Positions 26,600 through 34,518 of a stretch of 34,518 bases of DNA are shown here, one piece after another. The notes under the pieces were generated by a model. That model saw only the letters and a list, made by a program, of their open reading frames with translations. It searched no databases and had not been told where the DNA came from. The stretch covers positions 1 to 34,518 of the forward strand of contig JAEOTK010000269.1 of assembly GCA_016839875.1 (NCBI GenBank). Direction: 5' to 3'. The position numbers were made by a program, and so were the translations under genes. Position 1 is the first letter of the stretch; each line of letters begins with the position of its first letter. The DNA comes from Candidatus Heimdallarchaeota archaeon (lineage in GTDB: Archaea; Asgardarchaeota; Heimdallarchaeia; Heimdallarchaeales; Heimdallarchaeaceae).

Positions 26600-26630
26600 A
26601 GTTTGATGAGCAATCATCAAACTTTTTTTT
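26600..26630 (+). terminator. Intrinsic-type terminator hairpin with GCAA tetraloop
   Basis: A perfect 10-bp stem (AGTTTGATGA with TCATCAAACT) encloses a GCAA tetraloop and is followed at once by eight T residues (26623-26630, the first T being in the stem). It lies 13 bp after the sensor-like gene and before the MFS gene. The structure is like a bacterial Rho-independent terminator; archaeal terminators usually need only the T-run. Confidence 0.75.
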
Positions 26631-26693
26631 CATATCCTAATCTGCAAACTTAAGTATATTAAAAATCAAATTCTGTAGTCATTAGGTAAGGAT

Positions 26694-28082
26694 TTGAAAC
26701 CTCTGAGTGAAGACAAGAATTTATTCTCAAGAGCATTTAATTTTGTCATAACAAAAACATACCTGAATGATAGAAGACGTCTTTCAGCTGTTTTATTGGG
26801 TATTGTTGGTAGTTTCTCTATGACAATTTTTATGTCCTATGTAGGCCTTCATTTAGATGATATCAGAACAACCGCATGGTTAATTGCATTTATTTTTGCA
26901 CTAAGAAATATCTATCAAATCTTTCTTCGGGTACCGCTCGGTCATTTTTCACAAATGGTTGGAAGAAAACCGCTCTTAATAGGAGGGTGTGCACTTTATT
27001 CCGTTAGTTTATTCTTTATGGCAATAGCTACGCATTGGGGTTTTGTTATTGTAGCAATAACAATTCTAGCGATAGGAATGTCTTGTTTCTGGCCTGTAAT
27101 TTTTGCATATATTGGTGATTTTGAAAAGGAACAAATAGGACAATCACAAGGACGTCTTTTTCAGGGAACAGATATTGGTGCAGTTTTAGGAGCATTGTTG
27201 GCATTTTTACTATTGCGCAGATCACATATAGGAATACAAAAAATATTCACATTCAAAATTCAAAGTTTGTTTATCTTCCCTCAAATGGGTAGTGCAGCTT
27301 CTCCACTTAGAATTCTCTTCGGCTGGGGATCAGGTATTTCTATTTTGGCAGTAATTGGGTTAGCATTCTTTATGCCAGAAGTTCTTAACAAAGAAGATAG
27401 ACTTCAAGTTGATTCAAAACTGAAGGCTTTAGGTGAATCCTTTCTTTCTATGTTTCGAAATCTTGCTATAGTTTCAAAACAAAAGAAGCTCAACTTCATT
27501 TATATCTTACAACTATTCGTTGCATTTCTTGAATATATGGTAACAGCTTTCTTCCCCTTTCTTATTGTTTCGAAGGGATATCCTGATGATACAGTTGCAC
27601 AAATAGCTTGGATAAGTGCTGGAGTTTTGCTCTTCTTCAAACCTTACATGGGAAAAATAGTTGATAAAATTGGATACAAAGGTCCAATATATTTCACTCT
27701 TCTATTCTCATCCACTATGCTTGTTCTAATGGTAGTAGTTGATGCTTTGCCAGGATTAATTATTATCTATATGCTTTATGCAGCTAGTAGTCTTACTAGT
27801 TATTTAGGAGTAAATACTGGTACTACCAGAGAATCCAAAAGGGTACAGAGAGGTATGGCTTTAGGAGCTTTAGGATTCTATGTTTCCTTCTCTCGTTCAA
27901 TATCAACACTAAGTTTAACTCCAGTTTGGAATAATTTTGGAATCAATGCTGTTTTCATAACTACAGCAATCATTGTTTCAATTGCAACTGTCACTATTCT
28001 CTTAGTTTACAAATTGCTTGATAATAAAAACAACAATAAGGGGAAATTAGTAAATGCTGAAAATTCTGAAGGTGTTACTTAA
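26694..28082 (+). CDS. MFS transporter
   Basis: The 462-aa polytopic protein has about 12 transmembrane segments in two halves. The MFS signature loop between helices 2 and 3 is visible as GHFSQMVGRKPLLIGG (the G-x-x-x-[DN]-R-x-G-R-[KR] motif). A related motif, GKIVDKIGYKGP, sits in the second half. Segment LLRRSHIGIQKIFTFKIQSL is the central cytoplasmic loop region. The substrate cannot be told from sequence. It starts at a TTG (26694) behind GGTAAGG, and its stop overlaps that of the convergent Tag-like gene by 4 bp. No obvious operon partner. Confidence 0.88.
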   Translation: MKPLSEDKNLFSRAFNFVITKTYLNDRRRLSAVLLGIVGSFSMTIFMSYVGLHLDDIRTTAWLIAFIFALRNIYQIFLRVPLGHFSQMVGRKPLLIGGCALYSVSLFFMAIATHWGFVIVAITILAIGMSCFWPVIFAYIGDFEKEQIGQSQGRLFQGTDIGAVLGALLAFLLLRRSHIGIQKIFTFKIQSLFIFPQMGSAASPLRILFGWGSGISILAVIGLAFFMPEVLNKEDRLQVDSKLKALGESFLSMFRNLAIVSKQKKLNFIYILQLFVAFLEYMVTAFFPFLIVSKGYPDDTVAQIAWISAGVLLFFKPYMGKIVDKIGYKGPIYFTLLFSSTMLVLMVVVDALPGLIIIYMLYAASSLTSYLGVNTGTTRESKRVQRGMALGALGFYVSFSRSISTLSLTPVWNNFGINAVFITTAIIVSIATVTILLVYKLLDNKNNNKGKLVNAENSEGVT

Positions 28083-28537
28083 TCTTCATGTTTTATATCT
28101 TCACCAATGCTGTAAAGGAAAACCATTGCAGATTTAGGTCCCATTCGAGAGAATCTTTTGGCAAGTTCTCTCTTAACAAACTTGTAGTTTTCAGATTTAT
28201 CTAAAGTATCCATATAGTCTCTAAAAGAACCAAATTCTTCCCTTATCTTAAGAAAAACCATAGCATTGACAATGCTAGCTTCTATCTTAGCACGATTTCG
28301 TAAAATACCAGGATCTGATAACAGCCTTTCAATGTCTTCTTCATGAAAATCTGCTACTATTTCAATGTTGAAATCTTTAAACGCATTCTTAAAATTAGCC
28401 CAACGATCGGCAATCAGTTTCCAAGTTAATCCAGCTTGGAAAACACATCTAATCATGTTTTCAAAGTAAGCATTATCATTGGGAGGTTCTTCTCCATCTC
28501 TAAAAAACCAACCAGTACGAGAGTTTTCTTCTGACAT
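28079..28537 (-). CDS. DNA-3-methyladenine glycosylase I (Tag)-like protein, copy 1
   Basis: The 152-aa protein matches the Tag/TagI helix-hairpin-helix glycosylase family. Seen: PPNDNAYFENMIRCVFQAGLTWKLI (around residues 17-41, equivalent to the FEMICLEGQQAGLSW block), then AFKDFNIEIVADFHEEDIERLLSDPGILRNRAKIEASIVNA (E-E-D-I-E-R-L-L, G-I-[LI]-R-N-R-x-K-I). Two differences from E. coli Tag are visible. The position of its base-recognising Glu38 is Cys, and the C-terminal His/Cys zinc ligands and about 35 residues are missing. It therefore may have altered base specificity or a structural role. A diverged paralogue is adjacent. Confidence 0.75.
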   Translation of the reverse strand: MSEENSRTGWFFRDGEEPPNDNAYFENMIRCVFQAGLTWKLIADRWANFKNAFKDFNIEIVADFHEEDIERLLSDPGILRNRAKIEASIVNAMVFLKIREEFGSFRDYMDTLDKSENYKFVKRELAKRFSRMGPKSAMVFLYSIGEDIKHED

Positions 28538-28604
28538 AAGATAATTATGTCATTTGCATTTATGTTTTTATCCTATTTTCAAAAAAAGACAATAGTGTTC
28601 AGAA

Positions 28605-29054
28605 TTAGAGTACAATATTCTCCCCTACACTATAGAGAAAAATCGCAGCTATTGATTCGGATAACTTTTCAAATTTTCTTACTAATTCCTTTATTGCGAG
28701 ACTATAATTATCAGTTATATCCAATTGATCTAAATAATTTCTGAAGGAACCATATTCCTTTCTAATACCTTGAAAAATCATAGCATTGACTATTATAGCT
28801 TCTATTCTAGATCTGCTTTTGATAATACCTTTGTTTGACATTAACATATCAATGTCCTCAGGGTCAAAATCACTTACAATGTCAATATCAAAATTCTCAA
28901 ATGCTTTTCTAGAGGCTTTCCATCTATCTTCAATAAATTGCCAGTTCAAACTTCCTTTAAGAATGATTCTTGACATATTCTCAAAATAAGCATTATCATT
29001 AGGGGGTAATTGATCTCGATAAAACCAACCGGTTTTAGCATTATCTTTCTGCAT
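28605..29054 (-). CDS. DNA-3-methyladenine glycosylase I (Tag)-like protein, copy 2
   Basis: The 149-aa protein is a tandem paralogue of the previous gene: TGWFYRDQLPPNDNAYFENM, FDIDIVSDFDPEDIDMLMSN and GIIKSRSRIEAIIVNAMIFQ align end to end. It has drifted further from active Tag enzymes. QAGLTW is replaced by LKGSLNW, the position of E. coli Glu38 is Ile, and the R-N-R-x-K-I block is KSRSRI. Loss of DNA glycosylase activity or a change of target is possible. The two genes are on the same strand, 67 bp apart, and copy 2 has its own short leader. Confidence 0.7.
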   Translation of the reverse strand: MQKDNAKTGWFYRDQLPPNDNAYFENMSRIILKGSLNWQFIEDRWKASRKAFENFDIDIVSDFDPEDIDMLMSNKGIIKSRSRIEAIIVNAMIFQGIRKEYGSFRNYLDQLDITDNYSLAIKELVRKFEKLSESIAAIFLYSVGENIVL

Positions 29055-29288
29055 AGATTAGTTCATAGTTTTGACTTTATTAATCAGCTAGTAAAAAATT
29101 ATGAAATGGGTTGAAAGAGATTAATATGATATTAACAATGATTTAGTGCAATTTTTTAAACGGTAAAATATATATTGTGTAAACAGCGTTTTTCACGTTC
29201 TTCCAAGAAGGATGCCGTTACAAGAAAGTAACCTTAATGCAAGGTAAAAAATCAGAAAAGAACTTAAACTACTCTCAACACTAGGAAA

Positions 29289-29576
29289 ATGATGGATGAA
29301 GAAACCAAACACCTTCTTTCTCTCCTTGAAGAAGCTGTAGAAGAAATGATAGCCTGTGGTGAAAAACCCACATTTTCTTATTTCGATAAATGCAAAGACG
29401 TAGGACTATTTATCCAAGATATCACTGATAAAATGAGAAATGGTGAGTTGGATGAAGTTTCTGAATTGTGGTATATATTTGCACCAACAGGTGTTTGGGA
29501 TGATTCTGGTGGATCTCAAGAAATTGCTAATAAGATTTTTGAAGTCCTAAATAGAAAGTATAGACCAGAACATTAA
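29289..29576 (+). CDS. Small acidic uncharacterised protein
   Basis: I do not recognise this 95-aa protein. It is acidic and mostly helical. Visible blocks are an N-terminal amphipathic helix (HLLSLLEEAVEEMIACGEKP) and a GELDEVSELWYIFAPTGVWDDSG segment (about residues 52-74). It has no membrane segment or cofactor motif. The start ATG-ATG lies just after AGGAAA. A 40-bp gap separates it from the methyltransferase-like gene downstream, with which it may be cotranscribed. An AT-rich upstream region with AAAATATATA near 29164 could be its promoter. Confidence 0.55.
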   Translation: MMDEETKHLLSLLEEAVEEMIACGEKPTFSYFDKCKDVGLFIQDITDKMRNGELDEVSELWYIFAPTGVWDDSGGSQEIANKIFEVLNRKYRPEH

Positions 29577-29615
29577 ATCATTGAATTAATTCAAACTTAA
29601 AGGACTTGAAAACAA

Positions 29616-30236
29616 GTGTATGAATGGATAAATCTAGTAATTCTAATATTATCAATGATTCTTTTTTCAATTCTCTATGCATTTAGTGTAATGCCTGCTA
29701 TTCGTGGAGAAAAGAAAGGAAAAGAACTCTGGAAACAATGTAGAAATCTTAGAATTGCTGGATCTGTGTTTGAAGGGATTACATTAATTACGATTATTCT
29801 TTGGATCTGGTTTCCCATTGAAAATATAAACTGGCAGATATTTTCCAAGTGGTGGGTTGGAATAGTAGTTTCTTTAGTGATTTTCATTCCTAGTGGGATT
29901 ATTGTACTGAAAGGTGTAAAAGACGCTGGTAAAGAAACTCTCACTCCCTCTGAGGATACGGAAATGTATGGGGGCATCTACAAATATATTAGACATCCAC
30001 AAACAACAGGAGAGATGCCAATGTTTCCTGCATTTGGATTAGTAGTTAATTCATGGTTTATTTTTTTGATACTGACTGTATTCATCATCATTTATGTACC
30101 CACCATACAGTATTTTGAGGAGAAAGACTTGATAAAACGTTTTGGTGATTCATATGAAGAATACCAAAAATCAACAGGAGCTTTTCTTCCAAAGTGGAAT
30201 GTGATGAAAAACATGCTTAGAAGGGACAAAAAATAG
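29616..30236 (+). CDS. Isoprenylcysteine/phospholipid methyltransferase-like membrane protein
   Basis: The 206-aa integral membrane protein has about five hydrophobic segments. It ends with the SAM-binding block of the ICMT/PEMT family: MYGGIYKYIRHPQTTGEM (Y-x-x-[IV]-R-H-P-x-x-x-G, about residues 122-139), followed by two helices and YFEEKDLIKRFGDSYEEYQK (E-E-x-x-L-x-x-x-[FY]-G-x-x-Y-x-x-Y). Members methylate lipids, prenylated cysteines or other small membrane substrates; the substrate cannot be assigned. It begins at GTG 29616, the only start that keeps the first helix. The hydrolase gene downstream is convergent. Confidence 0.8.
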   Translation: MYEWINLVILILSMILFSILYAFSVMPAIRGEKKGKELWKQCRNLRIAGSVFEGITLITIILWIWFPIENINWQIFSKWWVGIVVSLVIFIPSGIIVLKGVKDAGKETLTPSEDTEMYGGIYKYIRHPQTTGEMPMFPAFGLVVNSWFIFLILTVFIIIYVPTIQYFEEKDLIKRFGDSYEEYQKSTGAFLPKWNVMKNMLRRDKK

Positions 30237-30247
30237 AGTACTTAATT

Positions 30248-30976
30248 TCAGTATATTCTATCTGACAACCAGCTATCAATTTTCTCTAAGGCCTGATCAC
30301 ATCCGATATCCTTGAGAATTACATGACCCCCTTTATCAAGCGCAACAACGGTTATATCAGCTGAGCTTATAGCTGAAGTTATTTGTTGCGAAGCTTTGAA
30401 AGGAACAAGTTTGTCTTTTTTGCTGTGTAATATAAGGAGGGGTTGGGTTATTTTACTCATGAGTGGTTGCAATTCTTTAAGCAGCTCAACTCCCTCTCGA
30501 AGACTTTTAACGGGGATTCTTTCATATATTTTCCAATCTTCTGGAACACCCATAAATCTAATCATGAATTTTTTCATAGGAACCCATCTGATAATATGAT
30601 GTAAAAATTGGACATTATATACGATCCAAGATTTTAAGTCAAAAGGTTTTAGTGCAGTTGAACATACTACTATACCATCAACTTCAGTATTCCTAGCTGC
30701 AAGAAGAAAAGTGATTATTCCTCCTAGAGAAGTTCCAATAATGAATACCTTTTTACATTTTGCCCTTAGATCATCTAATTTAGCTTGAGAGAAATCTACC
30801 CATTCCTCCCACTTAGTTTGCCTCAAATCTTCAGGCTTAGTATTATGACCTGGTAAGTTTTCGCTAACAACTATTGCATTTTTCTCTTCAAGAAAGCTTG
30901 CAAGAGGAGACATTATTTTGTTACTTCCTCCAAGACCGTGAATTAGAAGAAAACCTACATCGTCACTAAAAGGCAT
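30248..30976 (-). CDS. Alpha/beta hydrolase (carboxylesterase / monoacylglycerol lipase-like)
   Basis: This 242-aa cytoplasmic hydrolase has the complete triad in the expected places. The nucleophile Ser83 is in GTSLGG, the acid Asp188 in HSKKDKLVPF, and His218 in GGHVILKD. The oxyanion-hole HGLGG is at residues 13-17. Length and the short lid (about residues 110-165) fit the family of Est30-type carboxylesterases and monoglyceride lipases. The substrate is unknown. It is followed on the opposite strand by the methyltransferase-like gene; upp diverges from it with about 100 bp between starts. Confidence 0.88.
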   Translation of the reverse strand: MPFSDDVGFLLIHGLGGSNKIMSPLASFLEEKNAIVVSENLPGHNTKPEDLRQTKWEEWVDFSQAKLDDLRAKCKKVFIIGTSLGGIITFLLAARNTEVDGIVVCSTALKPFDLKSWIVYNVQFLHHIIRWVPMKKFMIRFMGVPEDWKIYERIPVKSLREGVELLKELQPLMSKITQPLLILHSKKDKLVPFKASQQITSAISSADITVVALDKGGHVILKDIGCDQALEKIDSWLSDRIY

Positions 30977-31078
30977 ATCAATGATTAAGAGTTTTTTTCC
31001 TTATTACTTTTATTATCAATACCTCATAAGTTGAAAATCAACAATCTATTTATTTGAGTGGTTTAAAGTATATCTGAA

Positions 31079-31717
31079 ATGCTAATAAATGGTACAGAGA
31101 CAAACACCCTCATTTCAGAGGTTGTGGGCATTTTAAGAGACAAAAACACCATCCCTGCAATTTTCCGATCGAATCTTCACCGTTTAGGTGGTTATCTTGC
31201 TTATGAAGCTTCAAAGCTCTTAGATACAAGGATAGATACAGTAACCACTCCATTGGGAGAAGCAAAAGTAAAAACACTCAAAGATCAAGTTGTAGTTATA
31301 ACAATTTTAAGAGCCGCTTTGCCAATGTCAGAAGGAGTCCTAGAACAGTTTTCAAATGCATCAGTAGGTGTCATTTCTGCTTCAAGAGGAAAAAAACTAG
31401 ATAAAGAAGGTAAAGATTTCAGAATTGATTGTACATACTTAAATATACCATATTTAGAAAACAAAGTTGCTTTAATTGTTGATCCAATGCTAGCAAGTGG
31501 TTCAACCATTCTATTTCTTTTAGAAAATATAAAAGAACAAAAACCTAAGAGAGTCATAATTCTTTGTGCGATAGCTTCTGAATATGGAATCGAAAGGATT
31601 CAAGAGCAATTTCCTGAAGTAGATATAGTAACTGGGGACATAGATAAGGAATTGAATGAAAAGGGGTATATTATTCCAGGATTGGGAGATGCTGGAGACA
31701 GAGCATTCAATACATAA
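31079..31717 (+). CDS. upp: Uracil phosphoribosyltransferase
   Basis: Upp makes UMP from uracil and PRPP in pyrimidine salvage. The 212-aa protein has the RGxxLP-type hinge (here TILRAALPMSEG), the PRPP loop DPMLASGST, and the uracil-binding C-terminal signature GYIIPGLGDAGDRAFNT, which ends the protein as in the archaeal/bacterial family. Length is normal (206-217). The ATG at 31079 follows a TTTAAAGTATAT stretch closely, so the mRNA leader is short or absent. The next gene starts 26 bp later behind a strong ribosome-binding site. Confidence 0.95.
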   Translation: MLINGTETNTLISEVVGILRDKNTIPAIFRSNLHRLGGYLAYEASKLLDTRIDTVTTPLGEAKVKTLKDQVVVITILRAALPMSEGVLEQFSNASVGVISASRGKKLDKEGKDFRIDCTYLNIPYLENKVALIVDPMLASGSTILFLLENIKEQKPKRVIILCAIASEYGIERIQEQFPEVDIVTGDIDKELNEKGYIIPGLGDAGDRAFNT

Positions 31718-31743
31718 TGATTATATTTCAGAAGGAGATAAAG

Positions 31744-32487
31744 ATGAATTCAGATATAGAATTAAAAGATCAAAAAGAGAGAAAATTGCTATCATCCCTT
31801 AAAGAGTTCAGAGTACCATGGAAAGAATTTCTAAGATGGGAACTATTGTTTTTAGTCGTGTGGATATTTTCCTTGCTCTATATGTTCCTATGGTCACCAA
31901 CAAAACAGCCAACTGATCCAGGTTTATTTGATTTTGGTAAAGTATATAGTAGTCAAACTCATCCTCTAGAGTGGGCTATTTTTAATTTCATACCCATATG
32001 GGGTTTACTCTATGCAGTATTGCTGCTAATAGAGAATAGAGAGAGGTTTATACCTGCATGGTTGTTCGTTCTAGTATCACTAGCAATAGGCATGTATGGA
32101 TTGATACCATATTTTGCATTAAGAGGTGTTTGGAGAAAGAATCCTAAGACTAAGAAATCACTTTATACAAAAATAGTGGATTCAAGAATTCTAGGAATTT
32201 TTTTAGCTGCACTAGCCTTGGCTCTATTACTTTTCGGCATAATTGCAACTAGTATAGTTGGTGGTTGGAGTGGGTTCGCAAATAATTTCATGAATGTTAG
32301 TCTTATTCAAGTCATGACTGTAGACTTTGCTCTATTTACCTTATTCTATCCCATTATATTATGGGATGATATGAAAAGAAGAAATTGGGAGAGAAAGAAA
32401 CTTCTCATTTTGTTCTCAATACCTATAATTGGTTCTCTAATATATCTTGTAGCTAGACCCCGGTTACCAGATGTTACAGTTGAGTAA
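31744..32487 (+). CDS. Uncharacterised membrane protein, about six helices
   Basis: The 247-aa protein has about six hydrophobic segments separated by basic loops such as RGVWRKNPKTKK and DDMKRRNWERKK. No catalytic or channel motif is recognised. The start at 31744 is chosen because AAGGAGAT (31733-31740) sits just before it; an in-frame ATG at 31717, overlapping the upp stop, would place that site inside the gene. It lies between upp and an ABC exporter on the same strand, 80 bp before the latter, and might be part of that transport unit; this is inference only. Confidence 0.7.
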   Translation: MNSDIELKDQKERKLLSSLKEFRVPWKEFLRWELLFLVVWIFSLLYMFLWSPTKQPTDPGLFDFGKVYSSQTHPLEWAIFNFIPIWGLLYAVLLLIENRERFIPAWLFVLVSLAIGMYGLIPYFALRGVWRKNPKTKKSLYTKIVDSRILGIFLAALALALLLFGIIATSIVGGWSGFANNFMNVSLIQVMTVDFALFTLFYPIILWDDMKRRNWERKKLLILFSIPIIGSLIYLVARPRLPDVTVE

Positions 32488-32567
32488 ACGAGCATACTAT
32501 GAGTCTCTGGAACAAGGGACTCTATTGGATATTTTTATAAGGATTCTCAAGGTGAGTAAGGAAGACA

Positions 32568-34385
32568 ATGAAAGTTCCACTCCAAAAATATTGGGAAATC
32601 CAAAAGAAGTATCTGGCTCCCTTCAAGAAGAGATTATTAGTATTAGCTATTCTATTGGTAAGTGGAATTATTCTTCAGATTATCACACCTTTGATTATTG
32701 AAAGATACATCAATTTAGCAACCCAAGGAGTACTCCTACAAAATTTAAATGAGTTTTTCAAAACTATATCCTTACCTCTTGTAAATCTCAGTTCTATACT
32801 TCGTACACTTATCCTTCTTGCTTCTCTCTACATTGCCTTGATGATTATACAGCAAGGAATTACTTTATTTTCAGTTTATGTTAGCCAGAATCTTTCTTGG
32901 TCCTCTACAAATATGCTGAGATTTGATTTAACTGACTATTGTCTGAACCTTGACATGACTTTTCACAATGAACACAAACCTGGAGAGATGATAGAAAGAG
33001 TAGATGGAGATATTAATACACTAGCGACATTTCTTTCAGAATTTTCAATAGATCTAGTTGCATCTTTATTATTGATTATTGGAATACTTGTTACTTTCTT
33101 TGTTAAACATTGGATTCTTGGAATTGCTTTCACATTATTTACAGTGCTAGCTATTGTTGTCATCTATCTGTTGAGAAATTTCTCTGTTAAATCTTGGGAA
33201 AAGCAACGTCAAACAAGTGCAGATCTTTATGGAACAATTGAAGAGAGTTTAAGTGCTGTAGAAGATATAAAAGCAAATGCTGGTGTCAAGAATGCTATGC
33301 GAAAATTCTTTGACTATTCAAAGAAAGATTATGGAGCATTCCGAAGAGCTCTTATTAGAGATCAATTTTTTGTAATAGCAATTTGGAGTATTATTGCTAT
33401 CATCAATACTCTGGTATTTGCTCCAAGTATCCCTCTGTTAAATCAAGGAATTTTTACACTAGGAACACTTTTTCTAATTCAAATGCTTGCTGGAATTTTG
33501 TTAATGCCTATTTTTAGAATTACAAGACAAATGCAAAATCTCCAAAGAGCAGGAGCATCAATTGACAGGATAAATAAACTGTATCAGAATAAAACAAAGA
33601 TACTAGATAATGGAATAGAGAAACTGTCTTCTGGACCACTGCAAATTGAATTTGACGATTTGAGTTTTGCTTATAATGAAGACGATTATGTGCTTAGTAA
33701 TATCTCTTTCAAACTAAATCCAGGCAAGACACTAGGTATATTGGGTCATACAGGTAGCGGAAAAACAACCATTTCAAGATTATTGTTTCGATTATATGAT
33801 ACAAAGCCCAAGGATGGCAATATAAAACTAAATGATATTAGCATTAAGGAAATATCATTAGAGGATTTAAGAGATAAAATATCGTATGTCACCCAAAATG
33901 TCGAATTGTTTCAAGCTTCAGTTAGAGATAATGTTACACTTTTTGAAAAAAGGATACCTGATGAAAGGATCAGTCAAATCATCTATGACGTTGGTTTAGG
34001 AGATTGGTTAGAAAAACTCCCTAAAGGATTGGATACAATAATTTCATCAAGTGAATATGGAATCTCTGCAGGAGAAGCTCAATTGTTAGCTTTAGCAAGA
34101 GTTTTCATAAAGAAACCAAATTTGGTTGTTTTAGATGAAGCATCCTCAAGGTTGGATCCAGTTACTGAGGGCCTTCTAGAACAAGCAATTGAAAAATTAC
34201 TGATAAATCGAACAGGTATAATTATAGCACATCGACTCTCGACATTAGATAAAGTGGATGATATTTTGATAATAGAAAAAGGTCATATTATTGAACATGG
34301 CAACAGAACAGAATTGATTAGTGACCCTAATTCACAATTCTGTCATCTCTTACAGACAGGAGAAATTGAGGAGCTGTTGAAATGA
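32568..34385 (+). CDS. ABC exporter half-transporter (TMD-NBD), first of a pair
   Basis: The 605-aa protein has an N-terminal six-helix exporter domain (about residues 1-330) and a C-terminal ATPase. Visible NBD motifs are Walker A GHTGSGKTT (393-401), Q-loop SYVTQNVELF, signature ISAGEA (499-504), Walker B LVVLDEAS with the catalytic Glu, D-loop SRLD and H-loop IAHRLST. The signature is atypical: LSGGQ reads ISAGE. In heterodimeric exporters one ATP site is often degenerate, so this may be the degenerate partner. Its stop overlaps the next ABC gene's ATG by 4 bp (ATGA), so the two are coupled. Substrate unknown. Confidence 0.93.
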   Translation: MKVPLQKYWEIQKKYLAPFKKRLLVLAILLVSGIILQIITPLIIERYINLATQGVLLQNLNEFFKTISLPLVNLSSILRTLILLASLYIALMIIQQGITLFSVYVSQNLSWSSTNMLRFDLTDYCLNLDMTFHNEHKPGEMIERVDGDINTLATFLSEFSIDLVASLLLIIGILVTFFVKHWILGIAFTLFTVLAIVVIYLLRNFSVKSWEKQRQTSADLYGTIEESLSAVEDIKANAGVKNAMRKFFDYSKKDYGAFRRALIRDQFFVIAIWSIIAIINTLVFAPSIPLLNQGIFTLGTLFLIQMLAGILLMPIFRITRQMQNLQRAGASIDRINKLYQNKTKILDNGIEKLSSGPLQIEFDDLSFAYNEDDYVLSNISFKLNPGKTLGILGHTGSGKTTISRLLFRLYDTKPKDGNIKLNDISIKEISLEDLRDKISYVTQNVELFQASVRDNVTLFEKRIPDERISQIIYDVGLGDWLEKLPKGLDTIISSSEYGISAGEAQLLALARVFIKKPNLVVLDEASSRLDPVTEGLLEQAIEKLLINRTGIIIAHRLSTLDKVDDILIIEKGHIIEHGNRTELISDPNSQFCHLLQTGEIEELLK

Positions 34386-34518
34386 GTGTCCTAAGACTAT
34401 CAATGCAATTGTTAAGGTACAAGCCTTGGTTGGTGTTCTTTGGATTTCTTTCAGATGTCTTATTCTATATACAACCATTAGCAGCAAGCTATATTGCTCG
34501 AGAGATTTTCAATCAACT
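34382..34518 (+). CDS. ABC exporter half-transporter, second of the pair (truncated by window edge)
   Basis: An ATG at 34382 overlaps the previous stop and opens a frame that runs off the window after 45 full codons. The visible residues (MSVLRLSMQLLRYKPWLVFF then LFYIQPLAASYIAREIFNQ) look like the first helix and loop of an ABC-exporter transmembrane domain. Position and overlap make it the partner of the upstream ABC gene. Confidence 0.8.
   Translation, partial: MSVLRLSMQLLRYKPWLVFFGFLSDVLFYIQPLAASYIAREIFNQ

Overview
The window is AT-rich archaeal DNA. Support for this includes TATA boxes about 25 bp upstream of starts, several apparently leaderless genes, a tRNA gene with encoded CCA, an archaeal/eukaryotic-type MiaB homologue, an RPA32-like OB-fold plus winged-helix protein, and a PRPP-type uracil salvage gene. 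A bacterial-type gyrAB pair, a full HypCDEF set and a complex-I-like hydrogenase suggest an Asgard archaeon, perhaps Heimdallarchaeia-like. That placement is inference; no marker seen here proves it.

Region 1 (1-15.6 kb) is a hydrogenase island. It begins with a truncated flavodoxin and an ATC-hydrolase-like gene on the minus strand. HypD and HypC, a 227-aa unknown, and a four-gene catalytic module follow on the plus strand: a NuoC-like subunit, a [NiFe] large subunit, a 2x[4Fe-4S] ferredoxin and a small subunit. A six-gene membrane module (H-A-J-K-L-N order, overlapping genes) converges on it from the minus strand, and hypE-hypF lie beyond. The large subunit keeps all four Ni-binding cysteines, yet the membrane arm includes a NuoA-like subunit. 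The complex therefore looks like a [NiFe] hydrogenase on an almost complete complex-I membrane arm, predicted to couple ferredoxin-linked H2 chemistry to ion pumping. HypC/D/E/F make and deliver the Fe(CN)2CO group. HypA, HypB and the maturation protease are not in the window.

Region 2 (15.6-16.1 kb) is an RNA locus: tRNA-Ser(GCU) on the minus strand and, divergently, what I read as a circularly permuted 5S rRNA gene on the plus strand (15903-16082). Its canonical 5' half lies downstream of its canonical 3' half. The normal 5' and 3' ends are joined by a 4-nt loop, and the new ends are closed by a perfect 11-bp stem next to a T-run. This is the most unusual feature in the window.

Region 3 (16.2-25.7 kb) carries information-processing and redox genes: a DUF5752-like protein, an RPA32-like protein, the tRNA methylthiotransferase, gyrB-gyrA, a thioredoxin, and two tandem winged-helix regulators that share a duplicated 46-nt upstream element with a palindrome. 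Region 4 (25.9-34.5 kb) is mixed accessory and housekeeping content: a sensor-like membrane protein, an MFS transporter, two tandem Tag-like glycosylase homologues, an isoprenylcysteine-methyltransferase-like membrane protein, an alpha/beta hydrolase, upp, an unknown membrane protein, and a heterodimeric ABC exporter whose second half runs off the end. I saw no CRISPR array, insertion sequence or prophage.
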